Assembly: GCA_012295275.1 (NCBI GenBank)
Contig: CM022674.1
Location: 9,861,792-9,925,791 of the forward strand
DNA: 64,000 nt
Origin: Chrysomallon squamiferum
Lineage: Eukaryota; Mollusca; Gastropoda; Neomphalida; Peltospiridae
Direction of reading: 5' to 3'
Shown here piece after piece: positions 1 to 19,554 of the stretch (the first letter of the stretch is position 1; the number at the start of each line of letters is the position of its first letter). The position numbers and the translations under genes are program-made. The notes under the pieces are model-generated. The model worked only from the letters and a program-made list of their open reading frames with translations, had not been told where the DNA came from and made no database searches.

Positions 1-321
1 CCTTTATAACTGTTTATTATAATCTACACGTACACGATTATAACGTTAGTACTGACAAAATGATCTATTGGCTAATAGTAGCGAATGGCGAAATGTAGAC
101 ATGATACAGTATTTGTTTATTATTTATTGTTTTTGTTTGGAATTTATTAAAACATATAACTGTTCGGGGGTGTTTTTTATGTGCATTCTGTTGCATTTAT
201 TAGATGATAGTAATAAAGACTGGATAATCTACTTTGTTTTTATTTTCTAACCTTGTGACGAACTTAAATTATTTAACTACAGTTTATTGGATAAATATTC
301 TTTTTTTTTAATCGTTTTCAG

Positions 322-1465
322 TGTTTGACGCCATGGGAAAGCCGAGAGGAGGGATAACCAAAGGAAATCTGTATTTCATCGGTCAGTACGACTTGTGTAT
401 GTCCACTCATGCCCATGTTCCAGCTAACATCATAATTGGAAACAGAATGCGGACCAAATCGAGAGACTTTGATACCAAATTCTGTCGAGTTTCGTTCAAT
501 CTACCAAATTCCCTAGTTAAAGCTGTGACGGGTGATATTGTAAGTTTTCGTTTGCTGCATTTCATTTTTTTATATACGCAAAACATTCTACATAAAATTC
601 TTTTATTTAAAATATCGTTTCTAAGGCTAAAATAGGTATTTCTGACGTAATTAATGTTGTTTGCAATCATATGATAGGAACTTATCGATAAGTACTTTCT
701 TCCTTTTATAATCAATAAACAGTTTTGTATTTTCCGACAATATTATCCCAGGTAAATATGTTAAACTTGCCTTGAAGTGGAGGAACTGATGAAAAACTTT
801 GAAAAATAAAAATGTAAAGTTTACAATGAACGTTTCTTCCTTTCTTCATTAGAGATGTTAAGAAAGGAACACTGTGCCATAATTAACAAACAATTACATA
901 TTTTAGTTTTATTTTACATTAAGTTCCTCACCTTTTTTCTCTTTTTTTTCTTCTGTTTTTCTGATTTCTGTTTATTTTATTATATTATATTTTATTTTAT
1001 TTTAACTGAATATATAAATATATATTTTCTGTTTTTAATTACAAACAGTATATTATATGTATATATTATTATTATCATCATTGTCGTCGTCATCGTCTTT
1101 ATTTTCATTTTACTTTTCTTTATTTTTCTAGTTTGTTTCTTTTGTTGCAATAACTATTATTACTATTATTATTGTTTTTGTTGCTGTTATTTCCATTTTC
1201 ATAATTTATTTATTTATTTATTTCTAATTTTTTGTTTTTGTTGTTGTTGTTATTGTTGTAGTTCTTCTTGATGTCTTTATAGTATTATCAGTGTTTTTAG
1301 TAGTATTTACTGTTAGTGACGTTGTTACTGTTGTCAGGATACGCGCGGAGTCACGTTAAGGATTAACTGGGGATTTTGTTTGCCGTCGTCATGCACGAAG
1401 GAAGACGTCCATGGGCTTGTAGCTCTCGGTAAAAAATAAAACAAATAAAATAAAGATCTCTCTAT

Positions 1466-1520
<55 letters not shown>

Positions 1521-3070
1521 TATTTATAATTTTTTTGTATCTCCCAAAATATTTATAAATAAGTTTCTTTCTCTTCCTCTAAACGCACAAAACACTTAGA
1601 ACAGACAGATACTAGATCCATGTAAAGACAGTGGCAGATGGATGGGCCACTGTTGATAGAATACTGTCTTATAGAAAACTTTAAAATATTTAGTTAAGTT
1701 TGGTCATTTAAGCAAGATGGTAAAATAATTTTTTTTTTTTTTTAAAAAGTCAATAAATAAAACAATCTTGTTTCTGCCTCTGTGTAATAATTAATAATGA
1801 ATTATTTTCAGGTCCTCTGGCTAGTGTAAATCTTGAATGAGAGTATTCACAGTGTGTACTGCGCTCAGAACATCCACTTGGTTGATGACGGATCTGCCCT
1901 TGCTACCTCGTAAAAACTATTAATTTATTATCATCATTATCATAATCATTTACATAATCATCATTATCATATTTATTTATTTATGTTTCGTCATCTTCAT
2001 ATGAATTATTATTAGTAGTAGTTGTCTGTGTTAGAAGTATTAATAGTAGCAGCGGTAGTAGTAGTAGTAGAGTCGTAAGCGAAAGACTAAAGTAAAATCA
2101 GTAATATTATTAATCGTATAAAATTAAACATAAGACTGTATACTGAAAGTTGTTTTTTATCGTGAGAACAGCTAATAACAATATAAATACAAATATTTAT
2201 GTTTATCCACACAGAATTATTCTTGGAGCTTTCGTCTGTATTGTTTTATTTACAACTGTCGTCGAGGGGGTTTCTGTTTGGTTTCGTGCTAACTGTAGAA
2301 CTGAGGACTGTGAAAGCGTCAACGTAACAGAACATATCGAACTGGAAGGTGTGTGCAATGCTGGCTTTGTGTCAGACGAAAACAACGGAAGTCTTCCCTC
2401 GGGTTACGTTAGACACAGAAATGACAAAGGTTTGCCGGAACACGAGTACAGTTCTCTGTCCAAACATGATACCAGCGAAACCAAGATTTCATTACCCGAA
2501 CCAAAAATAATTGGTGATCCAGTGGTTAATGGAGGTCAGAGTTCAGTGCCTAAATTGGAAGCATCTCGGCGATCTCCAACACCATCAGGTTTTATTTAAA
2601 ATTTGTATTTATTTATTTATTTATTTATTATTTTATTTATTTATTTAGTTAGTTACTTAGTTAGTTAGTTATTACATAAATAAAACAAATTTCAATCATT
2701 TGTGCTGATATATCCGTATGGCTCTACTTTATCAGTCTCAAAACCATAAACCTGAGTTAAAATAAGCAACACGAAAATGACTGAATTATCTGAAAACATG
2801 TTTTTGTTGTAACATGTGTAGTATTTCAATGTAATGAGTTTTGATGATAGAATTTTTCGTTTCAGTGGGTTTACTACTGATTAAAGCGTTCTCACTATAC
2901 AACAACGTGCCCAAGTTACTAAACTGCAAGAAATCTCCATCAGCAATCCACTGTATCCACGGCATTCGCTTCTTCAGCATAATGTGGATCATTCTGGGCC
3001 ACACATACAATTACGGTGTGATATCTGTATTAGACACACCTACAACAGGTATTTATCATCGCTTGTTCTG

Positions 3071-3149
<79 letters not shown>

Positions 3150-5274
3150 GTATGGATATGTGCATGTGTGTTCCCTAACAATTTACATATATATATGTGT
3201 GTGTGTGTGTGTGTCTGTATGTACGTATCTACATATATTAGCATTTGAAATAAGGTTATTTTTGTTTTAGCCAATTTGGTGGATGTTGACGAACTAATGA
3301 AGAGGTTTAGTTTTCAAGTCGTCCAGGCCGGGGGTTACGCTGTCGACACTTTTTTCATGATCAGGTGAGGCTCGGAACCTTACAAGATATAATTACACAA
3401 TTCTCTTATCTTTTCATTTTTCTTCTTTATAATCAAAGTTTCCAGTAAAAATGTTTTTAATCAGTATTTTTGTAATTTCTTTATGAATTCATTTGTGTGT
3501 TTTATTTTTTAGTGGCATGCTAGTAACATGGCTTCTTTTGAAGGATCTAGCTAAGAGGAAACTGTCTGCTGGTTTCATGGGACAGTTCTTTTTCCACAGA
3601 TTCTGGAGGTAACTTGTGAGATAAAACATCGAAGAACCCTAAAACATTATTTTTAAAAATCACACACTTCATAATTATCAACTCACTCCTTGTTGAGCAA
3701 TATTATTATTATCCTTCAAAAAAATGCTTGTATGTGAAATAAATTAATATAATGTTAGTTAAATGCCTAAATTGGCAGAAACAAATTTAAAATATAGCAC
3801 ATGCTTAAATAATAATAGAAATAGGCTATTAATGAATAAAAAAACAAAAACAAATAAAAAAGACATAAAATAATAGCCAGTGTGTTTTTTTTTTTAATAT
3901 AAATATTGTCTAATAAATCTTTAACAAAAAATAAATTCTGTGATTTAGACTGACTCCAATCTACATGTTTGTGCTGGCTGGGTTTGGTTGTCTGTATGAG
4001 TACCTTGGATCAGGTCCTCTCTGGCCAGAAGCTATCAAAGCTGCTGACATCTGCAAGACAAACTGGTGGACTAACATGCTGTACATTAACAATATAGTTA
4101 GGGTCGATGATATGGTAGGTGAAGTGCATTCTGTCATGCTATTATATATGCACAAACACAGTCACACACACTTACACAAATACGTACATACATACAAAGG
4201 GGTTTTCAAAGGTTAATTTCTATTAAATCAGTAGTCTGGGACCATTAATGACTTTGAGTAAATAAAGATTTTCGACATATTGATGTTTGACTACTCAAAG
4301 GTTATTATTACTGGTTACTACTAATTTATATAGGAACTCAGCTAGGATCAGACTTTCAGCTCAGCAGAATGAGGTGCTCAAGAAATCAATGATCCAAGCT
4401 TTACTGTTTATATGTTGAAAATTAATATTTACTCTGATGTTCACAATGAATATTTTCCTCATTATCATAATTATATTAAAGATTGGGATTTTCTTTCTTT
4501 TTTTCACAGTGCATGGGTTGGTCCTGGTATTTATCTAATGATATGCAGTTTTACATCATATCTCCACTATTGGTTATACCTATGTATTTGTGAGTTCAAC
4601 ATTTTAATTAGCAAATCAAAACACACACACACATACACAGACACACAAACACACACACACGCAACAGACAAACATACACATATATTCTTATAAACAATGG
4701 AAAAAGCCTGATAAATAAGTTTCTGAAACAAAAAAGCAGACAAACAAGATACTTCACTGAATAGCTGCAATGTCATCACCTCTGTTAACCTGAAATTTTA
4801 ATGTTTTTACATACAAAAAGCTTGTTATTGCTTTTTATACTGTTACACTTAATGATGTGAAAAGTTCAGAGATAAAATAAGCAAAGTGTATTTAGTGTTT
4901 ATTTTTAACATCTGTGACACACTGATACATGTATGTTTAATTCTTCCAGAATATCAATAGATACAATTAAATAAATACATAATAGAGTTAAATTTATTGA
5001 ATTTTACTGCATTTAATGAATTATGTATTTACCTTTATTTCTTTATTTATTGTTGTTATTATTGTTGCTATCATCATCATCATACTAATTATTATTATTA
5101 TGTTTTTGTTGTTGTTCTAGGTATGCACCTCTGGGTATAAGTCTCACTTTTTTTCTGATGTTTTCTGGAATTGCATCAGCATTTTATAAAGAATACCTGT
5201 ATGGAGGTGATCTTTTCCAGTAAGTATAGCAACCACTGACATTTTCATGTCAAATCAACATTTTGATGATAATA

Positions 5275-5307
<33 letters not shown>

Positions 5308-7368
5308 ACAACAATAATAAACTATCTAGATCATATTTTGAAAAGATTAAATTATAATAATGAATTGCTGGTTGGCATAATAAAAAAAATCTATCTTATG
5401 TTTAACATATGAAAATTTGAACTAGACTGTGTATATTATTTTAAATAATTATTACTTGTTTTTATTGAAGAAAAACATTAACAGCTGAATAAAAGTAAAT
5501 ATATATTTATATAAAAATCTAAGCTGTGTTTGCAGGAAGACGGACACCCACTACTGGAATGACGTGTACATTGCACCTTGGTGTCGTGTTTCCACCTGGT
5601 GTGTGGGGATGATTCTAGGATATATCATGCATAAGTACAAGAACACAAAACTCAAACAGGTCCATTTTTTAAGTAATTTGTTGTATATATGTACACATGT
5701 TTATCACTTTTCTTATAAGCGGTTATCCTATAGATATCATTTTTCTGAACTTGTTGATCTATCTATCAGCCTATCTATCTCTCTGTCTATCTGTCTATTT
5801 ATCTATCTATCTATCAGACTATCAATCTATCTGTATATCTATATGTGCCACTTCTCTATAACTTGTTGTCCTATTAAATGTCCTTTTTTATAACTTGTTT
5901 TAGGCTAAAAATACATTACTGAAATTAATTAACACTATAATACATTAATTATACAGAAATGATAAATATTATTTGGCATTATATTTTTATATCATTCTGT
6001 TTAATAATTATTATAAATTTAGTAATACAAATATTCACGATTAAATGGGTTATTATAATAGTTTATGAAGTAATAGTAATATTAGTTAATAAACATATAT
6101 ATTGCCAAATTTAGTCATAATGAGTTTACTGAAATAAGACTTTTTTTTTTTTTTTTTTTACATTAATAACTAAGGATAATTTTAAACTGAATTATTATTT
6201 TGGTAAAATTGCTAGTGAATGTATTGAATGATCTGAATAATTAATCTAAAAATAGGATTCATGATTTACGTAGTAGCTGGTGATAATGTGCTTACTTAAA
6301 GAAAACTTTTATAACTGCAGACAAAGTTTGATATAAGAAGCTAGCTGTTTCATGTTTGAGAGAATCAAAGGGAAATTACTCTGTTATTTCAGACACATGC
6401 TCTGGTTGGATGGATTATTGCCATTGGTACTGGCCTCACCCTGACGTACATAACTTACGACTACAGAAAAGAGGGTGGCACACCATGGCCTAGGTGGGGC
6501 ATGGCTGCTATGGAGTCATTTGGGCGACCACTCTGGGCTGCCTCAGTTGCTTGGGTTGTGTATGCATGTCACAAGGGAAGGGGAGGTAACCGATAACTAG
6601 AAATTTATAACTGATATCCACAACTCACTGAATGTTATAAAATTCAAAATACAATTTTTTATTTTTTATTTTATTAATTATTATTATTAATAGTTAATGA
6701 GAAAATGAATGTATTAGTCATATTAATACATTTTTAATGATTTTTTCCTTAGATAATGGCTTGTTCATATTCTGTAGATGGAACCCATAGTAGCATTTTA
6801 AATATAAGTACTTATTTAATTGTCACTTTTTAAAAAGAATTTGAATTACCATTATAGTTTGAATATTATATTTTACAAAATGTATACAAGTTACTATGAG
6901 TTAACTGAAATAAACAGTTATATTATATACTGATGGTGTTAATATGTATTTGTGACAATTAATGTACACATTTATTAGCTAAACTTATTGAGATTACTTT
7001 AATTTATTGTATAAGTTATACTTATCAAGTTTACTTTATAAATTTTCTACATTTATTTATTTTTACAGCTATCATCAATTCAATTCTTTCGTTTGGTGGT
7101 TTGATTCCTCTCTCTAGACTTACCTACGCTGCCTACCTCGTCCACCCTGTCATGATGATCATCTACGTGTTCAGCAAGAGAACACTGCTCTACATCAGTG
7201 ACTACGACATCGTAAATATTTTGTTTTCTAAACTAAACCATTCTGATGTCAAACTATGATAACATTTAATCTGTTATAAAATGAATCTTTTAAACAGTGT
7301 GTGCTGTATGTATGTGTGTGTATGTATTATATAAATCTGTTTCATAATCACACACAGATATGCAGATG

Positions 7369-7409
<41 letters not shown>

Positions 7410-7422
7410 GTAAATATGCATA

Positions 7423-7454
<32 letters not shown>

Positions 7455-7748
7455 TCAAACACATAAATATCTGTGAAAAAACTCCAAAATGTAATTAATT
7501 TTCTGAATGTAATTAAATAAACTGAAAAGTAATTTTATACTGCCTGTAGTGAGTGGTTCATTGCTCTGGAGTAATAAACAAAACTAAAAACAAAAATAAA
7601 AAGTGATATAATAATTATTTTTCAGGCCTATCTGTTCATTGGACATGTGTGCACCACATTCATGGCAGCATTTGTTTTATCAATGGTCTTTGAGTCTCCA
7701 TTCCTCACTTTGGAAAAAATATTGTTTAGAAGAGGTCACAGAGATTAG
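322..7748 (+). CDS. Nose resistant to fluoxetine protein 6-like (NRF + acyltransferase 3), 5' partial, one frameshift
   Basis: Membrane protein of the nrf-6/OACYL type: an extracellular NRF domain followed by a multi-pass acyltransferase-3 domain, thought to move acyl groups or lipids across or at a membrane. Exons I can join by GT-AG borders and phase: 322-539, 1338-1428, 1812-1909, 2215-2588, 2867-3048, 3271-3364, 3513-3608, 3949-4114, 4510-4589, 5120-5219, 5536-5659, 6393-6585, 7069-7211, 7626-7748. The first exon is internal, so the signal peptide exon lies upstream of the window. NRF hallmarks are FDAMGKPRGGI, YDLCM and WGFCLPSSC. A membrane segment is coded at about 2220-2280, and the acyltransferase domain opens with the GIRFFSIMWIILGHTY block, whose His is the family's conserved residue. 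Later blocks WCRVSTWCVGMILGY and SRLTYAAYLVHP also match the family. Exon 1812-1909 is one base too long to keep frame, so the gene is either damaged or carries an assembly error; all other exons are intact. Confidence 0.85.
1812..1909 (+). other. Frameshifted exon of the NRF-6-like gene
   Basis: The preceding exon ends in phase 1 and the following exon needs a phase 2 join, so this exon should be 97 bases (or another length with remainder 1 mod 3). It is 98 bases. Its 5' part reads GPLASVNL in the incoming frame and its 3' part reads NESIHSVYC and onward in the frame that fits the next exon. The shift falls near position 1835. No alternative AG or GT nearby repairs both the length and the reading frame: the AG at 1823-1824 fixes the length but meets an immediate TAA. 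Confidence 0.7.
3074..3145. repeat. (TC)n microsatellite in intron, 25 bp after a donor
   Basis: About 36 TC dinucleotides without interruption, starting 25 bases after the splice donor at 3049 of the NRF-6-like gene. A short (TG)n follows at about 3195-3213. Confidence 0.95.
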
Positions 7749-7974
7749 CTGGGGTCAAGGTCACTTTATGATTGCCAATAATAAGAAAAAGCATTGGACT
7801 TGCCAATCAAAACAAAATAATTCTTTATGTGATACGTACATATTTTACACTTTGACATATAAAACAATAACTAATATTGCTTCTGATGCTTTATACGTGG
7901 AAGCAGTTTCTGAAATAATACTGCTGAAAACCAGAATCATGTACAATTAGAGTCTTCTGTATCAAAAATATAAT

Positions 7975-7980
7975 AATAAA
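7975..7980 (+). terminator. Poly(A) signal candidate for the NRF-6-like gene
   Basis: AATAAA lies about 230 bases after the TAG stop at 7746-7748, inside an A-rich stretch. It is the best-placed hexamer for 3' end formation. Confidence 0.4.
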
Positions 7981-8941
7981 AAAAAAAATAATAATAATAA
8001 CTGTAAATAGTAACATGTACAAATATTAACAGTATTGGATATAGACGTAGAGAGGCACACACATACACACACACACACACACACACGTACACACACAGCG
8101 ATTTTTAAAAACAGAAAAATGCACAAACATATGTTAAATATTTATTAACGTTTAAAACTCTGTTTTATCTGAAGTATATGTAAGCATGGTAATCACTTTT
8201 ATTCTTGTTAATTAGTAATGTACTTTCAGTTCAATAATCTGATTTACATTTCTAGTGATCTTCTAAGAAAATACATCTTCTAACACATATACAGGCAAAT
8301 CACACACCCAACGTACATAAAAACACGTTTATAAAAACATCACATATACAAAAACAGACAGACACACACACACAACATGGACAGACATGCACAATCATAT
8401 ACGTACAAACACACATATTTACTATGCCAGTTTTTCTTTATAAATATAATATAAATTATATAGTACAAATGATCTTTATGAATTTAGAATGTGTATAAAA
8501 TAAAATCTGTAATTTTTCTATTTTTTGTTTTATTTTCTTGTTTGTTTTATTTTGTGGTTTGGGGTGTTATTGTTGTCCTTTGTTTTTTCTTTTTCCTTTT
8601 ATTATTATTATTATTATTATGATCTTGTTTTTTCCCTTTTTTTCATGTAGCATATAACAGATATACTACAAAAATAATATTCTACACAAGAATTTTTTCA
8701 AATTGTAACGGAAACGTTCGTATTTTCAAACCGCAGATTAAATGTCTGTGAACTGAACCGAATGTAAATGTTTGTCACAAATTATCATGATTTTTTTTAC
8801 TATTGCTTATAAATAAATATAATTAATACAAATAAAAATAATTAAAAGTAATAATAAACACTTTATCAACATAAGCTAGCATCGAAAAACGTGCGTAGAT
8901 AATATATTTGTGCATAGTGTGTGTGTGTGTGTGTGTGTGAC

Positions 8942-8944
<3 letters not shown>

Positions 8945-9002
<58 letters not shown>
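8945..9002. repeat. (GA)n microsatellite
   Basis: About 29 uninterrupted GA units, preceded by a (TG)n tract at 8918-8938. Confidence 0.95.
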
Positions 9003-9006
<4 letters not shown>

Positions 9007-10478
9007 CCCTAAAAATATTTCGGATTTAATATTAAATATATAAAGATATATAAATTTGTAGTAATCCATTTGGATTTATTTAAGTCTAATTTTATATTGG
9101 TGTTTATCTTTATAAGCAAATAATCTGATTTTAATAAATAAATAAATAAATAATATTTTGTAAAGTCTTACATAAAGAGTACAACTCTGAAGTAAGTAAC
9201 TAAACCGCAGTTTATTTATAGTCTGCAGTTTAAGTAAACAAAACAAAAATTGAAAGAGGAGACAACTTTGTTTGAACACGTTCATTTCTATTTACTTTTA
9301 TGGCTCTCGAATTTCTACACGTTCACTTCAAGCAGTAATATATAAGATGTAATAAATCCAAAAGCGAATGATTAAATGAAAAGAAAGAAAAAGCAAGGCA
9401 GTTTGATATTCGTGTACATTTCAGCATCGAAATATGTCAGATATTATTAATAACAGTTTAATGTTGGGTTCGTAAGAACAGTTCTGTAGAGGTTTTTTTA
9501 TTGTGCGTGTTTTAAGAAATGTTGTGTATAATTGTGTTATTTAAATGACTCAAATTGAAAAAAGAACAAGTATGATTCTTCGAGCCCCTCGAATATAATA
9601 CATCCAGTCCGCGACACAGCAGTATTTTTTTTTTTTTTTTTTTGTTGACGTAAGATAAACACAGATAGAATATAGGTAAGTAACGTTATCTAATAGTAAA
9701 CATTTATGCAGTCTAGCTGTGAATATTAGTGTTCTCTCTATCTTATATATATACATATAAAATGGGTTTTTTTATTATTAATTATTTTTATTAATAAAGT
9801 TTATTAGTTAATATTCTAATATTCTGAAACGCTGTAATGAAGGTTTTCTGAGGAATGGGGAATTAATAAAGTTATGTAATATCCTAATATCAAAGGACGG
9901 ATACTTAAGTGTCAGTCTGTGTCTACTCTTATTTAATAGTTACAAGAATAATTTTAGAATCCACAGAAATTATCTCAACTACACTAAATGTTATGCACGG
10001 ACTGGAACGCGACTCTGCTAATGTGGTGCTGAACAACATCGGATACTACGTCAAGTTCAGATTGTCATAGCCGTTCTCTGCTAATTTTTCTTCCAGTATT
10101 TACATTCAGATTCAAGGATATAGTTCAAGGAATGTTTGTTTGTTAACGAATGAACAGTTCAACATAATTGTCATGAAATTCCGATTGCCTAACTAAATTT
10201 GTTACTTCAATCAGATCCGCTCCTTTTATTTTTAACCGATGGAATTGAAATTGCGTAACTTTAATTGTTACTTCAAATCACATCCGCTGTTTTTATTTTT
10301 TCCACTATTTTTACAACTCCAAGCGTTGTTATTAAAACTCTGGCATTTGGTAAAAAAAAAATTAATTTAGTTTGAGTCATTCCCTGTCTATGACTAGTCT
10401 GTGTATACGGTTGTATACCGTCTTTGACTTGCCATGTTTTTATTTTGCAAAATTAAAATATTTTTCATATATCTTTAG

Positions 10479-10550
10479 CCAGGTGTGCCGCTATTTTTTC
10501 ATGTGTTCCAAGATGTGCCGCTGGCAAAAAAAAAAGGTTGAGAACCACTG
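10479..10550. mobile_element. Fragment of a non-autonomous hAT-like DNA transposon (right end)
   Basis: The segment ends in GGTTGAGAACCACTG, the reverse complement of the CAGTGGTTCTCAACC type terminal sequence common in hAT (Charlie/MER5-like) elements, preceded by two GTGCCGCT motifs typical of the same repeats. I did not find the opposite end within the neighbouring kilobase, so it looks truncated. Classification rests on the terminal motif only. Confidence 0.45.
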
Positions 10551-10734
10551 CCCTAGATTGAGCCTTAACAGAACATGCAAGCTGTTTAAACGTGTGAGCC
10601 CCGTGACAGTAGGTCAGAGGTCACAATATGTCTGCTGATAAAAATAGCTGACTGTTGGCTGCTTCTTTACTCGTTAAATGTGACTTTGTCTTTTGTTTTA
10701 GTTTATTTAAGCTGGTAACATAATCTTAAGAAAC

Positions 10735-16587
<5,853 letters not shown>

Positions 16588-16648
16588 ATAAACATGACTT
16601 CTTAGGAAATATATGTTTTATATTTTTATCTCTCTTATCGTATAAAAG

Positions 16649-16654
16649 AAATAA
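16649..16654 (+). terminator. Poly(A) signal candidate for the SLC17 gene
   Basis: AATAAA 62 bases after the TAA stop at 16585-16587, the expected place for a short 3' UTR. Confidence 0.5.
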
Positions 16655-17248
16655 AGTTAACATTTTTTTAAATGACATGTATTTGTTTTATTCTAATTAA
16701 TGATTATGAGCGATAACTCAGTTATAAGGAAAGAAAGAAATAATACTTTATGTATCTGCATGCAAAATACATAGATCACATTTTTATCTCTTTTCCGTGT
16801 TTTATACACGGTGACTCTGAAAACGATGATCATAACTATCTATATATAAACTGTTCTATTCGGATATTTAAATTTAATTACATTAAAAAAAAATTGTAAT
16901 TTATAGATTTCTAATATGTTCAACAACAAAGAAAAGAGAGAATACAAAAGCACAGTAATAGAATGAAAATCTTTATTATTATACAAATAATAGTATGATT
17001 TAGGCCGGAAGTCTGTCAAGACCGGAAGTCTCTCATAACCGGAAATCCTTCATTAAACTGAATCCCATAGGAAGAAAATTTGTGCATTAAAAAAGTTTCA
17101 TTCGTCATAATATATCAGATTTTCATATAATTATTTATTAAAAACTATAAAAATTACAAAGCAGATCTATTTTGTCTTCTATAAAAACTTATAAATACAC
17201 ATGCTGGGATTCCAATATTCTGGGAATTTTTAAAATGATCGAAAGTTC

Positions 17249-19485
17249 TTAAGGCTTCCGGCCTTGACCTTGATTGTCTCTTGATCCTATAGTTTGACTG
17301 TTAGCTCCTTGGTTACTGAGTCCTGGTTGGTCAGTGTTGACAACTGCTGGATCATAGTATGGATAATAGTATGACGGATCATACATCTGTTCATTCTGTA
17401 TTTTGTTCCCTCCCTGCACAGCCGGCGCACCTTTCTTCAACATCTTGGCCTGTTGTTCTCTGAGAGCTTTCTGCTGCTGTAAGAGACGCTGTTGTTGTTC
17501 TGCCTCCATCTCTTGAATAACTGTCTCTAAATCACGATCTGGAATGTGAATTTTAGTGAAGATGAACATTTATAATAATTAAATACAAGAATGTTGTAAA
17601 TAACTCGTAGCTGTAAATATGTCTAGATGTCTATCTGAGAAGACTGTTTTCGGAAAACAGACTGTTCTTTTAATTAGTTACTTACATCGTGTCATATCTG
17701 GAGCCAATGGATCACTGCGTATGTTACTCCAAAACACGCTGATGTTGTAAACAACGGTGGCACTGGATGAAAATAAAACAAGTTTTTAAACTGATTTGAT
17801 TATGAATATCAATTAGGTTTCATTTCAAATCTTGCGTATACTGATAATGTTAGAAATGCCTTTAGAAGTAACAAATATATCGAATAACTGAAACTTTTGT
17901 CTGGAAATAAGAAAATGCGTCGTTTTGGTAATTCTTTATAACCAAAACAGAAAACGCTAAACATTTATTTCCTTCTTTTCAAAGACATGACAAACTGAAA
18001 ATTTGAGGAATAATAAAATGGTACGAATCAATATTATCAGTAATAAGAGTATGTGATTATGCTTTCAGTTAACAATACACATACAAAATATTTTATAGTA
18101 TTGTATGTAGAAAATAACTAATACAAACAATTAACTAAAATTACTATTAGTATACTTATATAAAAAAATATATAAAATGTAGTTAAAACAGCCGTTTAAA
18201 CCATAAAAACTACTATACTTACACAAACTGAATATTTCCAACATGAGCGCGTTTTGGCGGCGTCCAGACTAAAGTAATTGATGTTTTGGAGCTGTTGTCA
18301 ACGTGAGTCATGCCGCAGCTTGGTACAGCTTTCTCTCCAGTGGTAGTGTTGAGAACGCTGCCGTCAAACATTCCTGTTGTCGTATCAGCCGTTATAAAAA
18401 AACCTTTGAAGGGTACACCTCCGCCATGAAGAGTGACTATAACGTAAAACGAAATTTTTATTATAATATGCTGCATTCTGTGATACTGCTTTGTTTTATG
18501 ATTTATAAATACAGAAGTTTTCCTTTGTTTGTTTTTGTTTTTGTTTTAATTTTACTTTTTGAAAACGAAATGAAGTGTGTAAGAAATCACACGTTCCTCA
18601 CATATAAAATAAGAAAATATTTAATATAAAGAGAATTTAAAACGAATGTGTAGTGTGGCATAGTATAATAATTTGTGGGAATAAATTACAAAATAAATTA
18701 ATTAGTTAATAAGATAGAAATATTATCAGACGAAAAAAATAATACAGTAACTAATGTAATAATACAGTAACACTATAAATAATTTATAATAAGGAGTTTT
18801 TACATTTTGTAAATCGTTATCTAAATGTATAGAGAAGAATGAAAATATGTTCATAATGTATACTTTAAGTCACTGTGGAAAACTACAGTGAAATGTGTAA
18901 ATTTCTATTGAAACTGTAATTAACGGTAGTGTTTATAACTTCAGGAAAATTAATAGTCTTTTTTATATATTTCTGCAAAATTTTGACAAGTCTTTAAAAT
19001 TGTAACAAGGAAAAAAATCCTGTTTAGTCCCTATGGTTTCAGGCAAATCTAAGAAAAAATAAACCGTTGTTTCGGCTGTTGTTTCGATTTTCTTTTATTC
19101 CTTTTATATTATTATTTATTTATTTATTTATTTATTTATTGTTATTACTTTAATTTTATAGAACAGTTTATTTATCTTGTTAACGACAGATTCAACACGA
19201 AAATCTTCTACATATTTATTCATAACTTCAAATTATCAGGCATGTAAATAGACATGGAAGTTAAATAATAAATAAATAAAACAACTTACTTGAAATTGGC
19301 TCTTCTGGTTGATACACGTCTGTGACATTCAGAACAAATTTGTATGGGGGTGGTTTGTTATTGGGCAGATAACCCTCATGCACCGGCCGATTAAACGTAC
19401 CCGCACACAGAAAACTTGGTGCACCATTCCGATAGGCGGAAACTGATGCAAAAATAAAACTTGTCAAAAGTACGAAAACTAACAT
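17249..19485 (-). CDS. Secreted reeler-domain protein with Gln-rich tail, 258 aa
   Basis: Exons on the minus strand: 19485-19290, 18436-18223, 17762-17686, 17538-17249 (777 nt, in frame). Residues 1-17 are a signal peptide (LVFVLLTSFIFASVSA then YRNGAP). Residues about 18-150 are a reeler domain: FLCAGTF, KFVLNVTDVYQP, the GGVPFKGFFITA core, CGMTHVD and the IQFVATVVYNISVFW end strand. Reeler domains occur in reelin, insect defence proteins and ferric-chelate-reductase-like proteins; here there is no DOMON or cytochrome b561 part. From about residue 163 the last exon codes a Gln/Glu-rich helix (QEMEAEQQQRLLQQQ), then a Tyr/Pro-rich PSYYYPYYDP and a polar C-terminus. Function is not predictable beyond secretion; an immune or matrix role is a guess by family. 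The gene converges tail-to-tail with the SLC17 gene. Confidence 0.85.
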
Positions 19486-19523
19486 TTTTTCTTTTCCAAG
19501 TACAAAAGCTTTTTTTTTTCTTT

Positions 19524-19554
<31 letters not shown>

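Larger units (their letters stand above)
7985..10690. other. Intergenic, AT-rich, no gene seen
   Basis: Between the NRF-6-like and SLC17 genes. It holds short (CA)n tracts near 8057-8095, (TG)n-(GA)n at 8918-9002, a T run near 9625-9642, and an imperfect direct repeat of about 55 bases (about 10164-10225 and 10237-10300, sharing the core TTGTTACTTCAA followed by TCC-GCT). A hAT-like transposon end lies at 10479-10550. No exon with coding character was found. Confidence 0.6.

Noticed and set aside
855-1271. 138-codon Phe/Tyr/Cys-rich open frame
   Set aside because: Low-complexity translation of an AT- and T-rich intron of the NRF-6-like gene.
16990-17050. Three close copies of ACCGGAAGTC-like sequence (possible ETS-site cluster)
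   Set aside because: They lie beyond the 3' ends of two converging genes, with no promoter nearby; probably a small local duplication.
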